Source: Tanytarsus gracilentus
Lineage: Eukaryota; Arthropoda; Insecta; Diptera; Chironomidae
Length of the DNA: 64,000 nucleotides
NCBI GenBank assembly: GCA_038502055.1
Contig: JAXRKN010000040.1
Span: 3,162,001 to 3,226,000 of the forward strand
Direction: 5' to 3'
Shown here one piece after another: positions 25,483 through 37,522 of the stretch (its first letter is position 1; each line of letters starts with the position of its first letter). The notes beneath the pieces are model-generated. The model was not told the origin of the DNA and ran no database searches. It saw only the letters and a list, made by a program, of their open reading frames with translations. The position numbers and the translations under genes were made by a program.

Positions 25483-26157
25483 ATGTTTCGGTTAAATTCT
25501 TTTGTAAGAAAATTTCCACGTTCGCTTCAGCCCTGCAAAAGATATTGCACACCACCGAAAGCACTCAAGGAGAAATTGGAAGGAAAAGTTTATGTCATTG
25601 ATGTAAAGAACAACTCAAAATGTGATGAAAGACTCTCAAAGGAAATCAATTGTCAGCATTCATTGAGAAAAATTGAGCTGAGAGAAATGCGAGAAGATCA
25701 ATGGAAGCGACTAGTGTGCTTGATCAATGAGATTTTTGACAAGTACAAAGCTCAAGCAATGGACAAAATGAAGGAAATGAAAATAGATGAAATTCTGGCT
25801 GGCTATAAAAAAGAAATTAAACCTGAAAAGCTAAAGGAAAAGTTAAAAGATCTAAAACTCAATGAACTGGTCAACAACGAGACGTTAAAGCAAACTGTCG
25901 GAACATCCATTGATCAGTGGAAAACGATTAAGACCTCGGAAGGATTTACAAAGATGCTCTCGCTTCCGTCAACTTCTGTCAAGTTCGTCAATAATATGAT
26001 AATAAAAGCCCAACACCATTGGATTGTCTTCAATGAATCAAAAAGTAACCAAAAAATTATTCATGTTGTCACAATCGTCGTGGAAAATGTGAAGAAAGGA
26101 ATAGTAGAGTTATATAAATTCATCAAGTTTGTTTATAACGCCCCTGTTAAAAAATAA
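25483..26157 (+). CDS. Unrecognised single-exon protein with mitochondrial-type N terminus, 224 aa
   Basis: I do not recognise this gene. The uninterrupted frame starts MFRLNSFVRKFPRSLQPCKR and contains KRYCTPPK soon after. This Arg-rich, acid-free, amphipathic-looking start is typical of a mitochondrial presequence. Residues about 95-150 form a Lys/Glu-rich helical stretch with near-repeated short units (KMKEMKIDEIL, KLKEKLKDLKLNEL). The C-terminal 60 residues are more hydrophobic (KIIHVVTIVVENVKKGIVEL). There is no zinc finger and no clear transmembrane helix. Codon use and length look genuine, and the gene neatly fills the gap between shn (same strand) and RPN2 (convergent). The AATAAA overlapping its stop codon could serve as its poly(A) signal. 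It could be a fast-evolving dipteran mitochondrial protein or a retrogene. Confidence 0.72.
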   Translation: MFRLNSFVRKFPRSLQPCKRYCTPPKALKEKLEGKVYVIDVKNNSKCDERLSKEINCQHSLRKIELREMREDQWKRLVCLINEIFDKYKAQAMDKMKEMKIDEILAGYKKEIKPEKLKEKLKDLKLNELVNNETLKQTVGTSIDQWKTIKTSEGFTKMLSLPSTSVKFVNNMIIKAQHHWIVFNESKSNQKIIHVVTIVVENVKKGIVELYKFIKFVYNAPVKK

Positions 26158-26183
26158 ATTGGTAAATCTTAAATTTTTGTGAC

Positions 26184-26189
26184 TTTATT
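26184..26189 (-). terminator. Candidate poly(A) signal of RPN2
   Basis: TTTATT on the plus strand, about 250 bp beyond the RPN2 stop and only 27 bp after the stop codon of the convergent unknown gene. The two transcripts probably abut or overlap. Confidence 0.4.
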
Positions 26190-26201
26190 ATTCTCTTATC
26201 G

Positions 26202-26218
26202 CACACACACACACACAC
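26202..26218. repeat. (CA)n microsatellite
   Basis: CA dinucleotide run in the convergent spacer between the unknown gene and RPN2. Confidence 0.85.
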
Positions 26219-26437
26219 CTTTCACTATACTTTTACAATATATTGGCTCGTTTTTGAGAAGTGAAAATTGCGTGGATAAACGGTTTATAAAATTCATGTC
26301 CAACAAGGTGCAAGAGATCTAAGTGTGGATAGCACAATTTTTTTATGTAGAAAAACTTAAGATTTAATAAAAATTAAAAATTAAAACGGGAAAAATGCTA
26401 CTGTGTAGAGTTTACTGCAGAATTAATGTTAATTCAC

Positions 26438-28544
26438 CTAATTCTTGTCTTGCTTCTCGAGGCGTTTACTCGCTATGTATCTAAGGACTCGATTTCCACA
26501 GAGGAAAGTAAGAATGGATAGTCCCAATAAATACTGCATAGTTTGGAACATGTCGAGTTTGAGCCAGAAACATAAGAAAAGTGCGAAGATGGCACCAAGT
26601 CCACCGTGAAATCCGAGAGCACTTAAACTGAAGCTAAAGTTGGAGACATTAATGCCTAATCTACCCCAAAGGATGAAGAGAATGAGAATTGGTGCGAGAC
26701 AAAGTCCGGCAAATACATCGGATACAAATCTTGGCGGTCTCTTTTCTGGTTCACGGAACAAGTGATGAATTTCGGAACGTGCCTGACGCAATGGTGCTCC
26801 ATTTGCTTTCTCTTTCTTGCTTTCAATCGAGAACTTCAAGTTGATTTGTCCCAAATTCCGTACAAACGAGTTAACCAGTGAGGCGTCACCAATTACAAGA
26901 TCGACGTTATAAGTTCCCGAGTTTCCTCCAAAATCACTGGCGCGAGCACCAACATCCATTTCAAATTTATACGCTTTGACGACATCTTGCTCAGCGATAA
27001 ACACGATTTCAGCGCCAGCGTTGTCTGAAAAGCGAACGAAAGCTTGATGGACTGAGATGATTTTACTGGTTTGATCGTCGACAAGATCGAAGCGTAGATT
27101 TAATTTTTGTTGCTGATCGAGATTGTAAACTTCCGGGAATTTGCCATTGATGCCAATCGAAGCCTTTTTAGTTGGTGTCTGCGAATCAGCTTCGGAAATT
27201 GAAAATTCAAGCTTCTCAACTCGAACTCGTCCAAGAATGTTGATGAGCAAGTTTGATTGCTTATAAGCGCCTGCAGCAACCTCAACCTTGTAGCTTCCCT
27301 TTGACAATTGCTTTTGTTTCAAGTCGAGCTTATAGAGACTCAAATCGGCTGCCACTGGAACTAAACTCTCACCATCGACCACCTTATCAGTTTTTGAGAT
27401 TATGGTGACCTTAACATTAGCTGGTTTCTCTTTCAAGGGTGAGCCAAGTAAATCGCAAATACGAACTTGTAAAATGGGTGATTCAGGTGTAATTTGTCCA
27501 TTGTCAGCAATGCGAATGACAACTGGTGAAATTGATTTCTCATTCATGATTGTTCGGAGTGACTCTAACAATAAGCTTGCTCCTTTCGCTTGAGTGACTG
27601 ATCTGCGTGCCATGAAATAAGCTGTAAATTTCTTAGTTTGTTCTGCTGACAACGGAAGTGGTTTCTTATTGACAGCCGTTACGCGGAGTGCTCCATTAAC
27701 GATGAGAGCTGTGATACTCAGGCCACCCTCAAACTGAAGCATTTTACCATCAACCTCGTCGGCTTGAGCAAAAGCATCTTCAATGCGGTCAATAATTGAG
27801 CTTGCTGACGGTCCCAAGTTACTTGCGAGGAAGAATCCATAGCCGAGTGACTGCAGTGAGTCATCTTTCTTTACCAATGCCAAAAGATTTTTTGCGAGTT
27901 TCTCTTGTGTGACTTCCGATTTCAAAAAAGCCTCATTTAAAGTGCTCTGAGTAAAGTAAGCATAATACAATTCCTGAGACGACGTAAATTCTTTCTCAAA
28001 AGACGACTTTAGTTGGCTGATTAAAGTTTCGGGAATTTTCTCGTTGCACGCAAGCGTTTTGCTAGCACCAATATAATAGTAGTTCTTTTCATATTCCTGC
28101 AATTTAGAGTCGGTAAAGAGTCCCGAAAGCTTTTTACAAATTTCCGTTTTGGTGGCTGCTGGAATGTTTTTCGAATTAATGGCTGAATAGTAAATTGATT
28201 GTAAGTCATTTGATTTCAGGCCATCTGTGAAGATTTGTTGCAATCGTTGAAGATCTGAATTGCTTAGAAAATTATCTATCGTTTGCGTGGCACTACCGGA
28301 GCTCGCAATCAGTAGAATGGTAGCTAAAATTGCTATTAAAAAGATAAATATTTGATGATAAACATATTGAAATTGATTTATTAGCAAAATTTTACGGATG
28401 ATGTGTTTGAAAATTGAGTTTTTCTATAAAAATTTTAATTTTTTCGATGCCGGCATTTAAATTTTTTAAATAAATTCAATTTTCACGTTTCTTCTCGACA
28501 TTTTCCATAACTGAATAATGTTGATACTTACACAATAGCTTCAT
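26438..28544 (-). CDS. RPN2: Ribophorin II, oligosaccharyltransferase subunit 2
   Basis: RPN2 (Ost-delta/Swp1 family) is a non-catalytic membrane subunit of the ER complex that transfers N-glycans to nascent proteins. There are two coding exons, 28532-28544 (13 nt) and 26438-28332, giving 1908 nt or 635 aa; human RPN2 is 631 aa. Splicing joins MKLL to SILATILLIASSG, making a classic cleavable signal peptide. The long lumenal domain shows family features such as VEVAAGAYKQSN and LRFDLVDDQTSK. The C terminus has about three hydrophobic membrane segments (from about residue 540) and a short basic cytosolic tail, KRLEKQDKN. An alternative in-frame ATG at 28387 lies inside the 199-bp intron and would give a longer N terminus if the intron were retained. 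The spliced start is preferred. Confidence 0.94.
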
Positions 28545-29776
28545 TTCACCGTGTATATTTGTTTTAAGCTGGAAATGGCGTGGAAATAATTAATTCTTCA
28601 ACTTATGATGTGTTCTTTTTTGTCAACTATGGTGGACTGTGCAAAGTATTCGGAAGTAAACTTTTTTCAAAATATTAAAACACGTTACAATAATAAAGAT
28701 TTTTATACCTTTGCTTCAAATTTTATTTTTGGTCATGAAATATTGTTAGAACGTGGTTAATAAATTAATAAATTTATAAATTTTGTGTTCAATATTGAAA
28801 TTGCCGCAGAAATTTCATTAAAAATCTAAAACTCTTTTAAAAGTGTCTCGATCACGCATGTGAAGTTTGGAGTATTTTGTACGAAATGAAATTACTGTTA
28901 AGTTTTAAAATTTTGTTAAGCGACTGGCACGCAACTGAAAAAATATTATTTCCTACCTCAAGAATCTTATAGCATTTCGAAAAGACACGTCGACTGATGA
29001 GGATCAACTGGAAGAACAAAACAATAAATGATTTTTTTTTATTTTAGTTTTATTGTAATTTTTATTTTGAAGAAAAAGAGTGATTATTACCTAAACTATA
29101 AAATACTTTGAGATACATAATAATGCAATTTAGATATAAACGTAGCAAGGAAACTGAAGAGAAAAAATTCATTTTAGAAAAGAAATCTTTTAGAGAAATA
29201 AGTTACGCAATGATAATAAAATAAACGAAACTAAATTATGCTAAAAATCTATTGATCATTTCCTGCTTTATATGTTCCATAAAATCTACGGTTTAATTTT
29301 ATTACATTTTTCCATTCCTTTTCATTCTTTTTTTGTGGAAAATCATTGTAAATGGGTATTAAATTTACCCCAATTGCAATGTCCAAATTTTTTACATCCT
29401 CTTTTATCTTTAAATATTTCAAAATTAATTTCCTTAAAAACTTACTTAATTGTTTTATACGTTTATATATACATAATGCTATGCTTTTATCAAGTTATGA
29501 ATTCCGTAATTATTTTTTTTATTTTTTTGTGATTAATCTTTGTTTTCTTTATCGAATGTTAATTTTTTTGTGTGTGGTTTCTAATCATAAAAATCGCAAA
29601 ACTTCACGAAAAAAAAAGAGTTAAGAATAATTAAGAACTATGTGTTTGTTATATTTTGATCAATCGAAACGTGTTGTTGTTGTCGTTGAGATGACTTTGA
29701 TACACCGTAAATTTTTCTACATTGTTTCTCATCGCTGTTCAACTGTCAAAATATTATTTGAAGACTACACCGGAAC
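28545..29776. other. RPN2 upstream region and MEP-1 3' UTR, no gene seen
   Basis: The right-hand part, about 29040-29776, is probably the MEP-1 3' UTR on the minus strand, with TTTATT (AATAAA on minus) at about 29038-29043. The left part presumably carries the RPN2 promoter. Reading frames here are AT-rich and unsupported. Confidence 0.5.
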
Positions 29777-32700
29777 TCAGTCTGAAACGAATTAAAATTT
29801 TAGCGAACGAAATAAAATAGCAAATTTCACAATTACCAATAACATGGCTCTCCATATCGGTTATTCGCTTCGCTGGTTGAGGAATTATTGTGATTTCATC
29901 GTTAATCTTGAGGGGTTTTAACAAGGAATCACCGCGGGAAGATCCAGTACCTGCCGACGTGGATGTCGAGGCCTTTGCTTTGTTATCTTTCTTTGCCACC
30001 GTACTATGCGCTGAGTAGACATGATTCTCGAAAAGTTTATACATACCAAATGTTGCTGTGCAAACAGTACATTTATATGATAAATGGGCGGGTTTTAAAG
30101 TCATGTTGTGATCACGTGATACATGATTCAGAAGCTTCCATTGGAATACCTATGTGATAAGAGAGATTATTAAGACGGTTATAACATGAGAATTATGACA
30201 AAAGCTCACCTTTCCACAGACAGGACAGCGTCCGGCATCTTTGCCATTGTTAGCGGCCTCTTGCATTGAGCTAGTTACGAGTCCATGAGACCCTAACAAG
30301 TGACGCTCGAGACCTTGATCGGTAAAGAAGCGGTACTGACACTTTTGGCAATTTAATGGTGGTCTATTGTAAATCATTTTCGGATGAATCTATAATGGCA
30401 AAAAACAATTAAAAATAAAATAATAAACTATATCAGTAAAGATGCTATACCTTCACTTTATGTATCCATTGCATGTGATTGCGGAGTTGGTCCAAGTCCT
30501 TAATGTATCCATCACAAATTTCACAGATAACAAATTGCGGCTTGCCTCCACTTGAATTTGGACTCTGTCCCGGTTTTATGCCAGCCTGTTGCTGTTGTCG
30601 TGGTAATGGAGTGATTGAGATGCTGGGTGTTGAACCACTGTTCTTGGATTTTGATGACGAGGGTGAGGCAGCGTTTGTGAGCGAAGACAAGAATGATGAA
30701 CTCGCTGCTGCAGCCGCTGGATTTAGCATAGCAAGTTTTTGAGCCTTAAAGAAGAAAAAAAGTTTATTATTAAAATGAACACACTTTTCAGCACTCTAGT
30801 GATCATGGCACTCACAACGACCTGCTGGAGGAACTGAGTATTTGCAGCCGCCAATGTTGCTGCAGCTAGCTGATAATTGTTCGAAAGCATGCTCTGGTTG
30901 AAGTTTTTAAACTGATTGGCATTGCGCAATGAATTATTGGCGTTAGCTTGAGTCTTTGGAAGCTGTTGAATTCTTGATCGACTCTTCATATTGGCGGCGG
31001 CAGAGAGAGCTGCATTGTTTCGTTGCAATGAGCTAATATTGGCACTGAGTGCACTCGCTTGCGCTGCACGCTGTTGCTGTTGTGCTGCCATTGCCTAAAA
31101 ATTTTAAATTTTATTATAATTTGTCATGAAACGTACAAAATAAAGGATTTTTACCTGATAAGCCGTTGCAGCTCCAACAAGTCCATGTTTAGCCTTAATT
31201 CGAGGAATTTTGGCAGGCGGTTCCCAGTCGACAGGAGAACTTAGATTATTTTCGGGTTTGAACTTTTTAACACAAGCCGCTTCGTGTCGAATTATCTTTG
31301 ATTTTCCATTGTCCTCAAATGGACAGTTCGGGCACAGATGGTAGCTAAATGGTTTATCAAGACGTCCCTTCATATTGTGAATTGCTTCCATGTGGTAGAG
31401 AATATCGTGCACGGGCCGAGCCTCGTATTCGCAATAGTTACACTTGTAGACGTTATTTCGCTGATGAGGAATCTCGTAGTGCTGCGACAGAACCATTGCC
31501 GATTCCGTTTTGAACGAACAGAATTCACAGCGTTTTTGTTTATGTTTAAACGGCGCATTGTTCTCCTTCGATACCTCCAAGCTCTTCTGAAGTGAATTGA
31601 TTGCCATTTGAGTGGAAGCCGATGGAGCTTTGCCTTCCTTTTCGCGCTTCTTCTTTTGCTGACGTAGCAAATCACTTTGAACGTACTCTTGCACCAAATT
31701 CACGCCAATTGTCATAAAGAATTTTCCGAGTGGACTCTCAAAGTATGAGTCGTTCTTGTTATCGCCAATGAGTGATTGACTCACGGTATCGGAACTTATG
31801 ATGTGTGTCTTGATCGATTCAATGTCGGCATGAGATTCCTTAATAAGCACCTTTGTTCGTCTCTCGCCATCACTCGCATCCTCATCGGTGGAAGTATTAT
31901 ATTCGTCCCATGACTCGTCGCCATTTGTTGCACCGCGACGCCGCGATTTGTTCTTGTTCTTGCGCTTTCTCTCCTCAGCGTCTGAGCTCTCGGCAGACTT
32001 TTGATTGTTCGCCTCCGAGCCAGCATTGCTAAATTCATCATCATATTGCCTTCTATCCTTGTCACGTTTATCGGGTATGATAGTTTTGCCGATTTCATTG
32101 ACAATCGACCTTAGACTTGTAGTTGGTGGCTTTTCATAAATGTATGGAACAATGAATGAAGGCGCTTCGAGAACAAACATGTCATCGGTGAGATTCGGAA
32201 GGAGCGTAGAGCCGGAAGAGGTCGATTGATTTCCAGATGATGCAAATGGATTAAGCAAGCTATTTTTTGAGGTCGTTAAATTGAGCGCTTGCGAACTTCC
32301 GGAACTGGAGCGACTATTGGTTGATAAATTAACTGGATATGACGAGGCCGAGGAGCTTGATGAGGGACGGCTAAGATCAACGCTCGTTATAGTAGTTCCA
32401 CTAAGTTTTATTCGTTTCGCAGGATTATCAACATCAAGGGGATCCTCGACTATCTCTTCAATGTCATCATCAAAATCGGTGATTGCAGGTGTATCTTCAC
32501 TTTTACCCTGTACCCTTGGCAACGTTTTGCCAGCTGTCTTTTTGCTTTCATCGTCAATCATAATGCAATCGTCCTCCTTCTCGTCGGAATCAGAATGAAT
32601 GCTCACTGGTTTGTCGTCTTCCTCTTCGTACTCCATTCGACTTAGATTTGTACTCATTGCACCATTAGAAATGCCTTCACTTTCGCTAACAGCAGCCGAT

Positions 32701-33212
32701 CGTTCCGCTGATCGAAATTTTGATGTGGCACTAGAATCGTCTTCGCTATCGGAATCATCATCCGAGGAATCTGAGAGTACAACAGCTTCACTTTGAGTAG
32801 TAGATGCCATCTTTTTTCTTTCGCTTTGCTTAACATCGTCTGGCAGTGCTAGAGCATCTTTTTCCGTATCAATTGACACTCCATCGTCCTCATGTTCGGC
32901 GCCATCATGAATTGTGACTTCTTCAGTCTTGGATGTTTGTTGCTGATCTCCATTTACTGATCCATTGTCATCGTCCACTTCCATCGCGTCCTTTGAAGAA
33001 TTCAAACTTGTATTAACACTTTCTTTTCCGTTTGTTGACAGCACTCGTGGCTCATTTAAATCACTGCTATCCTTCACTGCCTTTTTCAAGCCATCAATTT
33101 CCATTTTTTCTTCTTCTTCTTCTTCTTCTCGTTCGAGATGATTTCCATTCACCTCTCCGTTTAATTTGATTTGCGTTGTTTGTTCTTCTGACATTGTTTC
33201 TATGTCTCCCAT
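29777..33212 (-). CDS. MEP-1: MEP-1 zinc-finger corepressor, seven C2H2-type fingers
   Basis: MEP-1 is a nuclear zinc-finger partner of the Mi-2 remodeller (dMec complex) and acts in SUMO-linked repression and germline/soma control. Coding exons on the minus strand are 31155-33212, 30816-31094, 30451-30744, 30210-30389, 29837-30149 and 29777-29781, giving 3129 nt or 1042 aa. The acidic N-terminal half has SUMO-interaction-like patches (VVLSDSSDDD, CIMIDDES). A conserved block FIVPYIYEKPPTTSLR and SPLGKFFMTIGVNLVQEYVQ precedes the fingers. Fingers are CEFCSFKTES, CNYCEYEARP, CPNCPFEDNG, CEICDGYIKD, CQKCQYRFFT, CPVCGKVFQW and CTVCTATFGM, from about residue 560 to 985. A Q/A-rich stretch lies between fingers 3 and 4. 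The final 55-bp intron is inferred; without it the frame runs on to 29754. The start MGDIETMSEEQ could instead begin at the second Met. Confidence 0.92.
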
Positions 33213-35294
33213 TTCGTAAGTCAGATATGAGTGTGCTCCTTATATTATTCTTTTCGTACAAAATGTCCTGCTGAAATGAGTTTTTAAAATTAATTTAAAG
33301 CCAATTTCCAAGCGCAGGTAGTTTTTACTGTCTTCGCACCAAAAGGAGTTGCAAGAATTTTGAATTTAATTTTTAAAAAATATCCGTTGAAGAGAAATGT
33401 CAATTTTGTGATTTTAATTGTTTAATCGCGCCGTTGCAAAAATTCAAGATCAAGGTGTTAAATGCCCAAAATTGTGAAAGAAAAATATGATGAATAAAAG
33501 GGAGAAAAACAGTTTACATCCATTAACCACTATATACTCCCGTTATATACTTATATCAACCCATACACACTCACCAACCTACATTGATACTTTATATAAA
33601 TATAAATTATATTTTATATACATGCATACACTCACATAGAGAGGGAGAAAGAGAGAGAGATAGAGCCAAAGTGTATAGACAGAGAGGAAATTGGAAATGC
33701 GAAGCACCCGTCCGCTACGAAATTCTTTTTAATAGTGACGACACACATCAAGTAATTTGCTAACGAAATTAAATTGATGCATTTTATGTTGCAAAAAAAG
33801 AGCTACTTTTTTTTGTGAAATATAAGTATCAAGTATGCTGATAAGAAAAATGTTAAACCTTATGATTCTTAAAAAATTTATAATTTATTTAAAGTTTCAT
33901 TTGAAAAATTTCACTATGTCGTAATTTAACTAATGTTGTCATTTTTTTTGAAATGACATTTTGATTTCGTTCTGATCTTGTGTTGACTGCAATTTTTTTT
34001 ATGGACGGCATTGCTCATAACAAGGTTTAGAAAAACTTTTTCGTGTTACAGAAAAAAAGAGAGTGAGAGGGCCGAATGAGGGGTTTCTTTATCGATCGGG
34101 CATCCTAACTGCTGTCTAATGAAACTTAAGCATCATCACATTGTGCAGAGGCGAAGAACGTGAAAAGAGAACGTAAGAAATAGCTCGATGATGCCAATGC
34201 TTTCTTCTTCTTGTTATTATTACTTGCTTCTATCGATTTTAGGGACATTTTTTAAAGTTCATGCTCATTGACTCATTGACAATTTAATTTAAACAGTTCC
34301 ACCAAAAAAAAGTTCTAGAATCTCGTCTCGATCACATGGTCACCAAAAACATTATTTTGCATGATCGAGAGAATCAAACAATTTGGTAAAAAAAGAACAA
34401 ATCAAATATTTTAACATTTTAAAATTATTTTTTTGCCCATATTCGAAAAAAAAATTCAAAAAGGTTGAGCGGAATTTTGTTGCGAAAATTAATTAAGAAA
34501 AGAAAAATTGCAGAAATGAATTTCCATCAGCTGATGAAATTGAATGTGTTTCGTATAAATGAACACATCACATTGTATAAATACCAAATATGTTTCACTA
34601 ATGCACCGAAACCACATGTTCATAATGTCCTTAGATCAATGATTGATCCTCTAAATTGAGCGGTATTAAAGCGCCATATTGAATTTTATTGAGAAAAGTA
34701 CTTTTACGTTTCGCCCCTTTCAGAAGCAACCATCATCCAGAGCAGAAAACAACAACAAGAAATTTCATTTTTTCCTCAACAATACACACTCATTTTGCTT
34801 GCCGCCAAACACCAATATCACCACATGTTCCCATGTATCTACACACATCCAGTGACGTCGGCTACAACTTTCCCATAATTTAATTGGAAATTTTACGAAA
34901 TTTAGCCAACTCATTGACAGTGTTACTTTTTTTTAATTAAAACTTTAAATATCTTAAAAAGCTTAAATTTCCCTTAAATAAACGCCGTCACTGTTATTTC
35001 GTGTACAATGTACCGCTTTCTGGCGAACTAACACATTCAAATATTTTCCTATATGATGCATGGTTTTCTTTCTCACAAAAATTTTTAATCACTTTTTGAA
35101 ATTGACTTTTCATCTCAAAGGATCTCATGAAATGGCCATTAAACATCACAGTTAGTATTACCTTAGCTTTAGCAAACGATTTAAAGTATTTTCATAGTAC
35201 TCGCGATATAGCAAATGTAGAATTTATGTGAAAATCAAGTTGGACTTGCGACGAGCTGAACAGCCAGAATCGAACTGAAGGAAACTTTTGGGTA
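33213..35294. other. MEP-1 upstream region, no gene seen
   Basis: This holds a probable MEP-1 5' UTR, with a possible acceptor CTCATTTCAG on the minus strand near 33275. An imperfect GA-rich run lies at 33639-33665. The rest is AT-rich intergenic DNA with only short unsupported frames. Confidence 0.45.
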
Positions 35295-35450
35295 AGGGGA
35301 AATAAAAATATGGCGTCGCGAGTGTACTTAGGCGGCCTCGTGCGGCCCTGTCTAAATCATTGTCGGCGGGCAACAACAACGACCTCGACATAAAATTTCA
35401 TGATACCCCTAATCGGCTCTGTAACGGATGATGATGACGACGGTACTTTT
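35295..35450. promoter_or_regulatory. CpG- and GC-rich block of unknown role
   Basis: This is a sharp local rise in G+C and CpG (GGCGTCGCGAG, GGCGGCCTCGTGCGGCCC, CGGCGGGCAAC) in otherwise AT-rich intergenic DNA. It contains GCCATATT on the minus strand, which resembles a Pho/YY1 core, plus TAATCGG and a short TGATGATGATGACGACGG run. A 27-codon frame at 35310-35393 is unlikely to be a gene. It may be a promoter or conserved regulatory element. Confidence 0.3.
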
Positions 35451-36680
35451 CAAAGGACTCCACTTGATGGAGATGGACATTGAAGGCAAATTTAAATTCG
35501 GATCTCTCAAAAATGTGATAAAATAAATCGGTGCTTTTTAAACTCTAACACGTGATTCCTAACCGATCCAAGTGTGGGACTCCCAAGTGACGTAGAATTT
35601 CTTTAAACAATGGCCACGTGTCGACACACATTAAAATTAAGCTCATCATTTACATTTAAAAATAAATTTAATTTCAAAAAAGTATTCCTGTGCATCAAAA
35701 ACTTTCAAGACTTTACTTATATTTTTAGAAACTTTTCATTAATTATGTGATACTTTTAAAAGTAATGCGTGGGTAACACGATTTTATGTGTTAACAATCA
35801 TACAAGAAATATTTTTGCTAACCCTCAAGATGAATTTTTTTCTTCATTTCTCTGCAAGTTTTTTTTAGGGCATTAAAGTAAATATAATATTAAAATAATA
35901 TAATTTAAAAGTTCGCATATTTACATGGTAAAATTATTTTTATACATTTCACAAGCATGATCTCCAAATTTTAAAACTTCATAAGTTAGGATCGAAATCT
36001 TTAAAAGTTCAATATAAAATTTTTCCCGGTGACTCATTTGATAAACTTATTACGACTCAATGAATTAAAAATTTGAAAGATATATCAGAATATTTTAAAA
36101 AGACACATATATACGTATAAAGCACTTTGAAGCGTCGTGTTATGCGTCACTTGTATTCTTAGATTGCATAAGCAATATTTTTGCTTTCATGTTAATAACT
36201 TCATGCGTCGTCAAATTTGAGTCCAAATCTAGTGAGAGAACCTTGTATGGAAACAGAAAAAATTTTACTTAAACTTGGATTTTTTCCATTGGACTTAACT
36301 AAATTTTTTTGACTACAAAGCAAAGGGAACTTAATTTAATTATTTGCAAAAGCCCAAAATCTAATTTTTTGATAAAACGAATTTTTGTTAAAATATTTAC
36401 AATAATTTGCATTTTGCCTTTTAAGGTATTTTCAACATGAGTTAAACAAAAGAATATTTTAAGCACATTTTTGAAAAAATTACTTTTAAAAGACAATTTT
36501 AGCCACAGCCTATCAAATTTTAAATATGATGTCGGTTTCGTTTTGGGTCAAATATCCACACGCCTCAAAAACTTAATAAATTTGTACAAATGAGTACATT
36601 TTTACTTATGAGTTTTTATTCAAAACTTTATTTTTTTAAACCCTTAATTTAATTTTTTAAATTAGTACAATACTTAATAA
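35451..36680. other. AT-rich spacer and DUF4604-gene 3' UTR
   Basis: No coding evidence. TTTATT at 36628-36633 and 36615-36620 (AATAAA on minus) lies about 50-65 bp beyond the stop of the DUF4604 gene and probably directs its polyadenylation. Confidence 0.5.
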
Positions 36681-37522
36681 TTATTCATCTTCATCTTCAT
36701 CCTTAAATGACAGTAAATTTTTGGCGGGTTTTTCCTTTCGAGAAGACTTTTTGGATTTTCCTGTTGTTGATTCATTTGACTTTTCAGGCTCAGTGTCGTC
36801 TTTTTTCTTCTTGGCTTTGAAAATAACTTTTTGATTAAGATCGGCAGGTTTTTCTTCTTCATCTAGTTTTTTTTAAATATATTTAAAAATCAGTCAGTTA
36901 ACAGTTCTTAGTCAATTTTTTTCTTAATTATTTATCAGTTTTGTTCGCGCGAAAATTTTAACATGCTTCAACGTATATTTAATGTAAAATGAAAATGTGC
37001 CAATATGTATATAAAATTGTGAATTACCAATACATACAAAGATACATGTGCTCTCATATTTGTGTTGGTAATTTAAATCTAAATTCCTTTGATTAATTAT
37101 CGAATATCTCAAAAAATCATTTACTGAGAATTTGATGATGCATGCAATAATGTAGGATTTTAGAATCTTAAAAAATATATTAAAAATTTTTTCTCAAAAT
37201 TAAAGAAGTTCATTAACCTTTCAAAATTTGCTTTGCCTCGGACTCTGTTAGATCGCCTTTTTTCAATTGCACTACTAGAGGCTTTTCGTCATCTCTTTCC
37301 TCATAATTTTCGTCATCATCTTCATCGCTCAAATTTTGTAATGGTCCTCTCTAAAGTGGTTTTATTGTTTATTAAAATAAATTTTACAAAATTCATTTTT
37401 TTTATGACGATTACCTTAACATTCAAATCATCTTCAACTTCTTGATATCCGATTTCTTGTTTAATTCTCTTAAGAAAATCGGGTTCGTCTGGCTTCGTAT
37501 ATAAAATATTTCTTTTAGACAT
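36681..37522 (-). CDS. KIAA1143 homologue (DUF4604 family), 140 aa
   Basis: This is a small, conserved, charged eukaryotic protein of unknown function. Minus-strand exons are 37415-37522, 37218-37350 and 36681-36862, giving 423 nt and 140 aa; human KIAA1143 is about 154 aa. The diagnostic start MSKRNILYTKPDEPDFLKR and the EIGYQE block match the family's MSKRN...EPAFL...GYRE pattern. The core VVQLKKGDLTESEAKQIL matches VVVLKKGDLS. The family-typical end NLLSFKDEDEDE is present. The middle and C-terminal regions are Lys/Glu/Ser-rich and probably disordered; a nuclear location is plausible. The gene is divergent from the mitochondrial carrier, about 730 bp away, so they may share a promoter region. 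Confidence 0.93.

Noticed and set aside
28345..28387. Upstream part of the 649-codon frame as the true RPN2 N terminus
   Set aside because: A 13-nt first exon with a consensus donor gives a cleaner signal peptide and family-like length.
35310..35393. 27-codon frame in the GC-rich block, with an Arg-rich leader-like look
   Set aside because: It is too short, has no donor splice site leading to further exons, and its composition follows from the local GC content.
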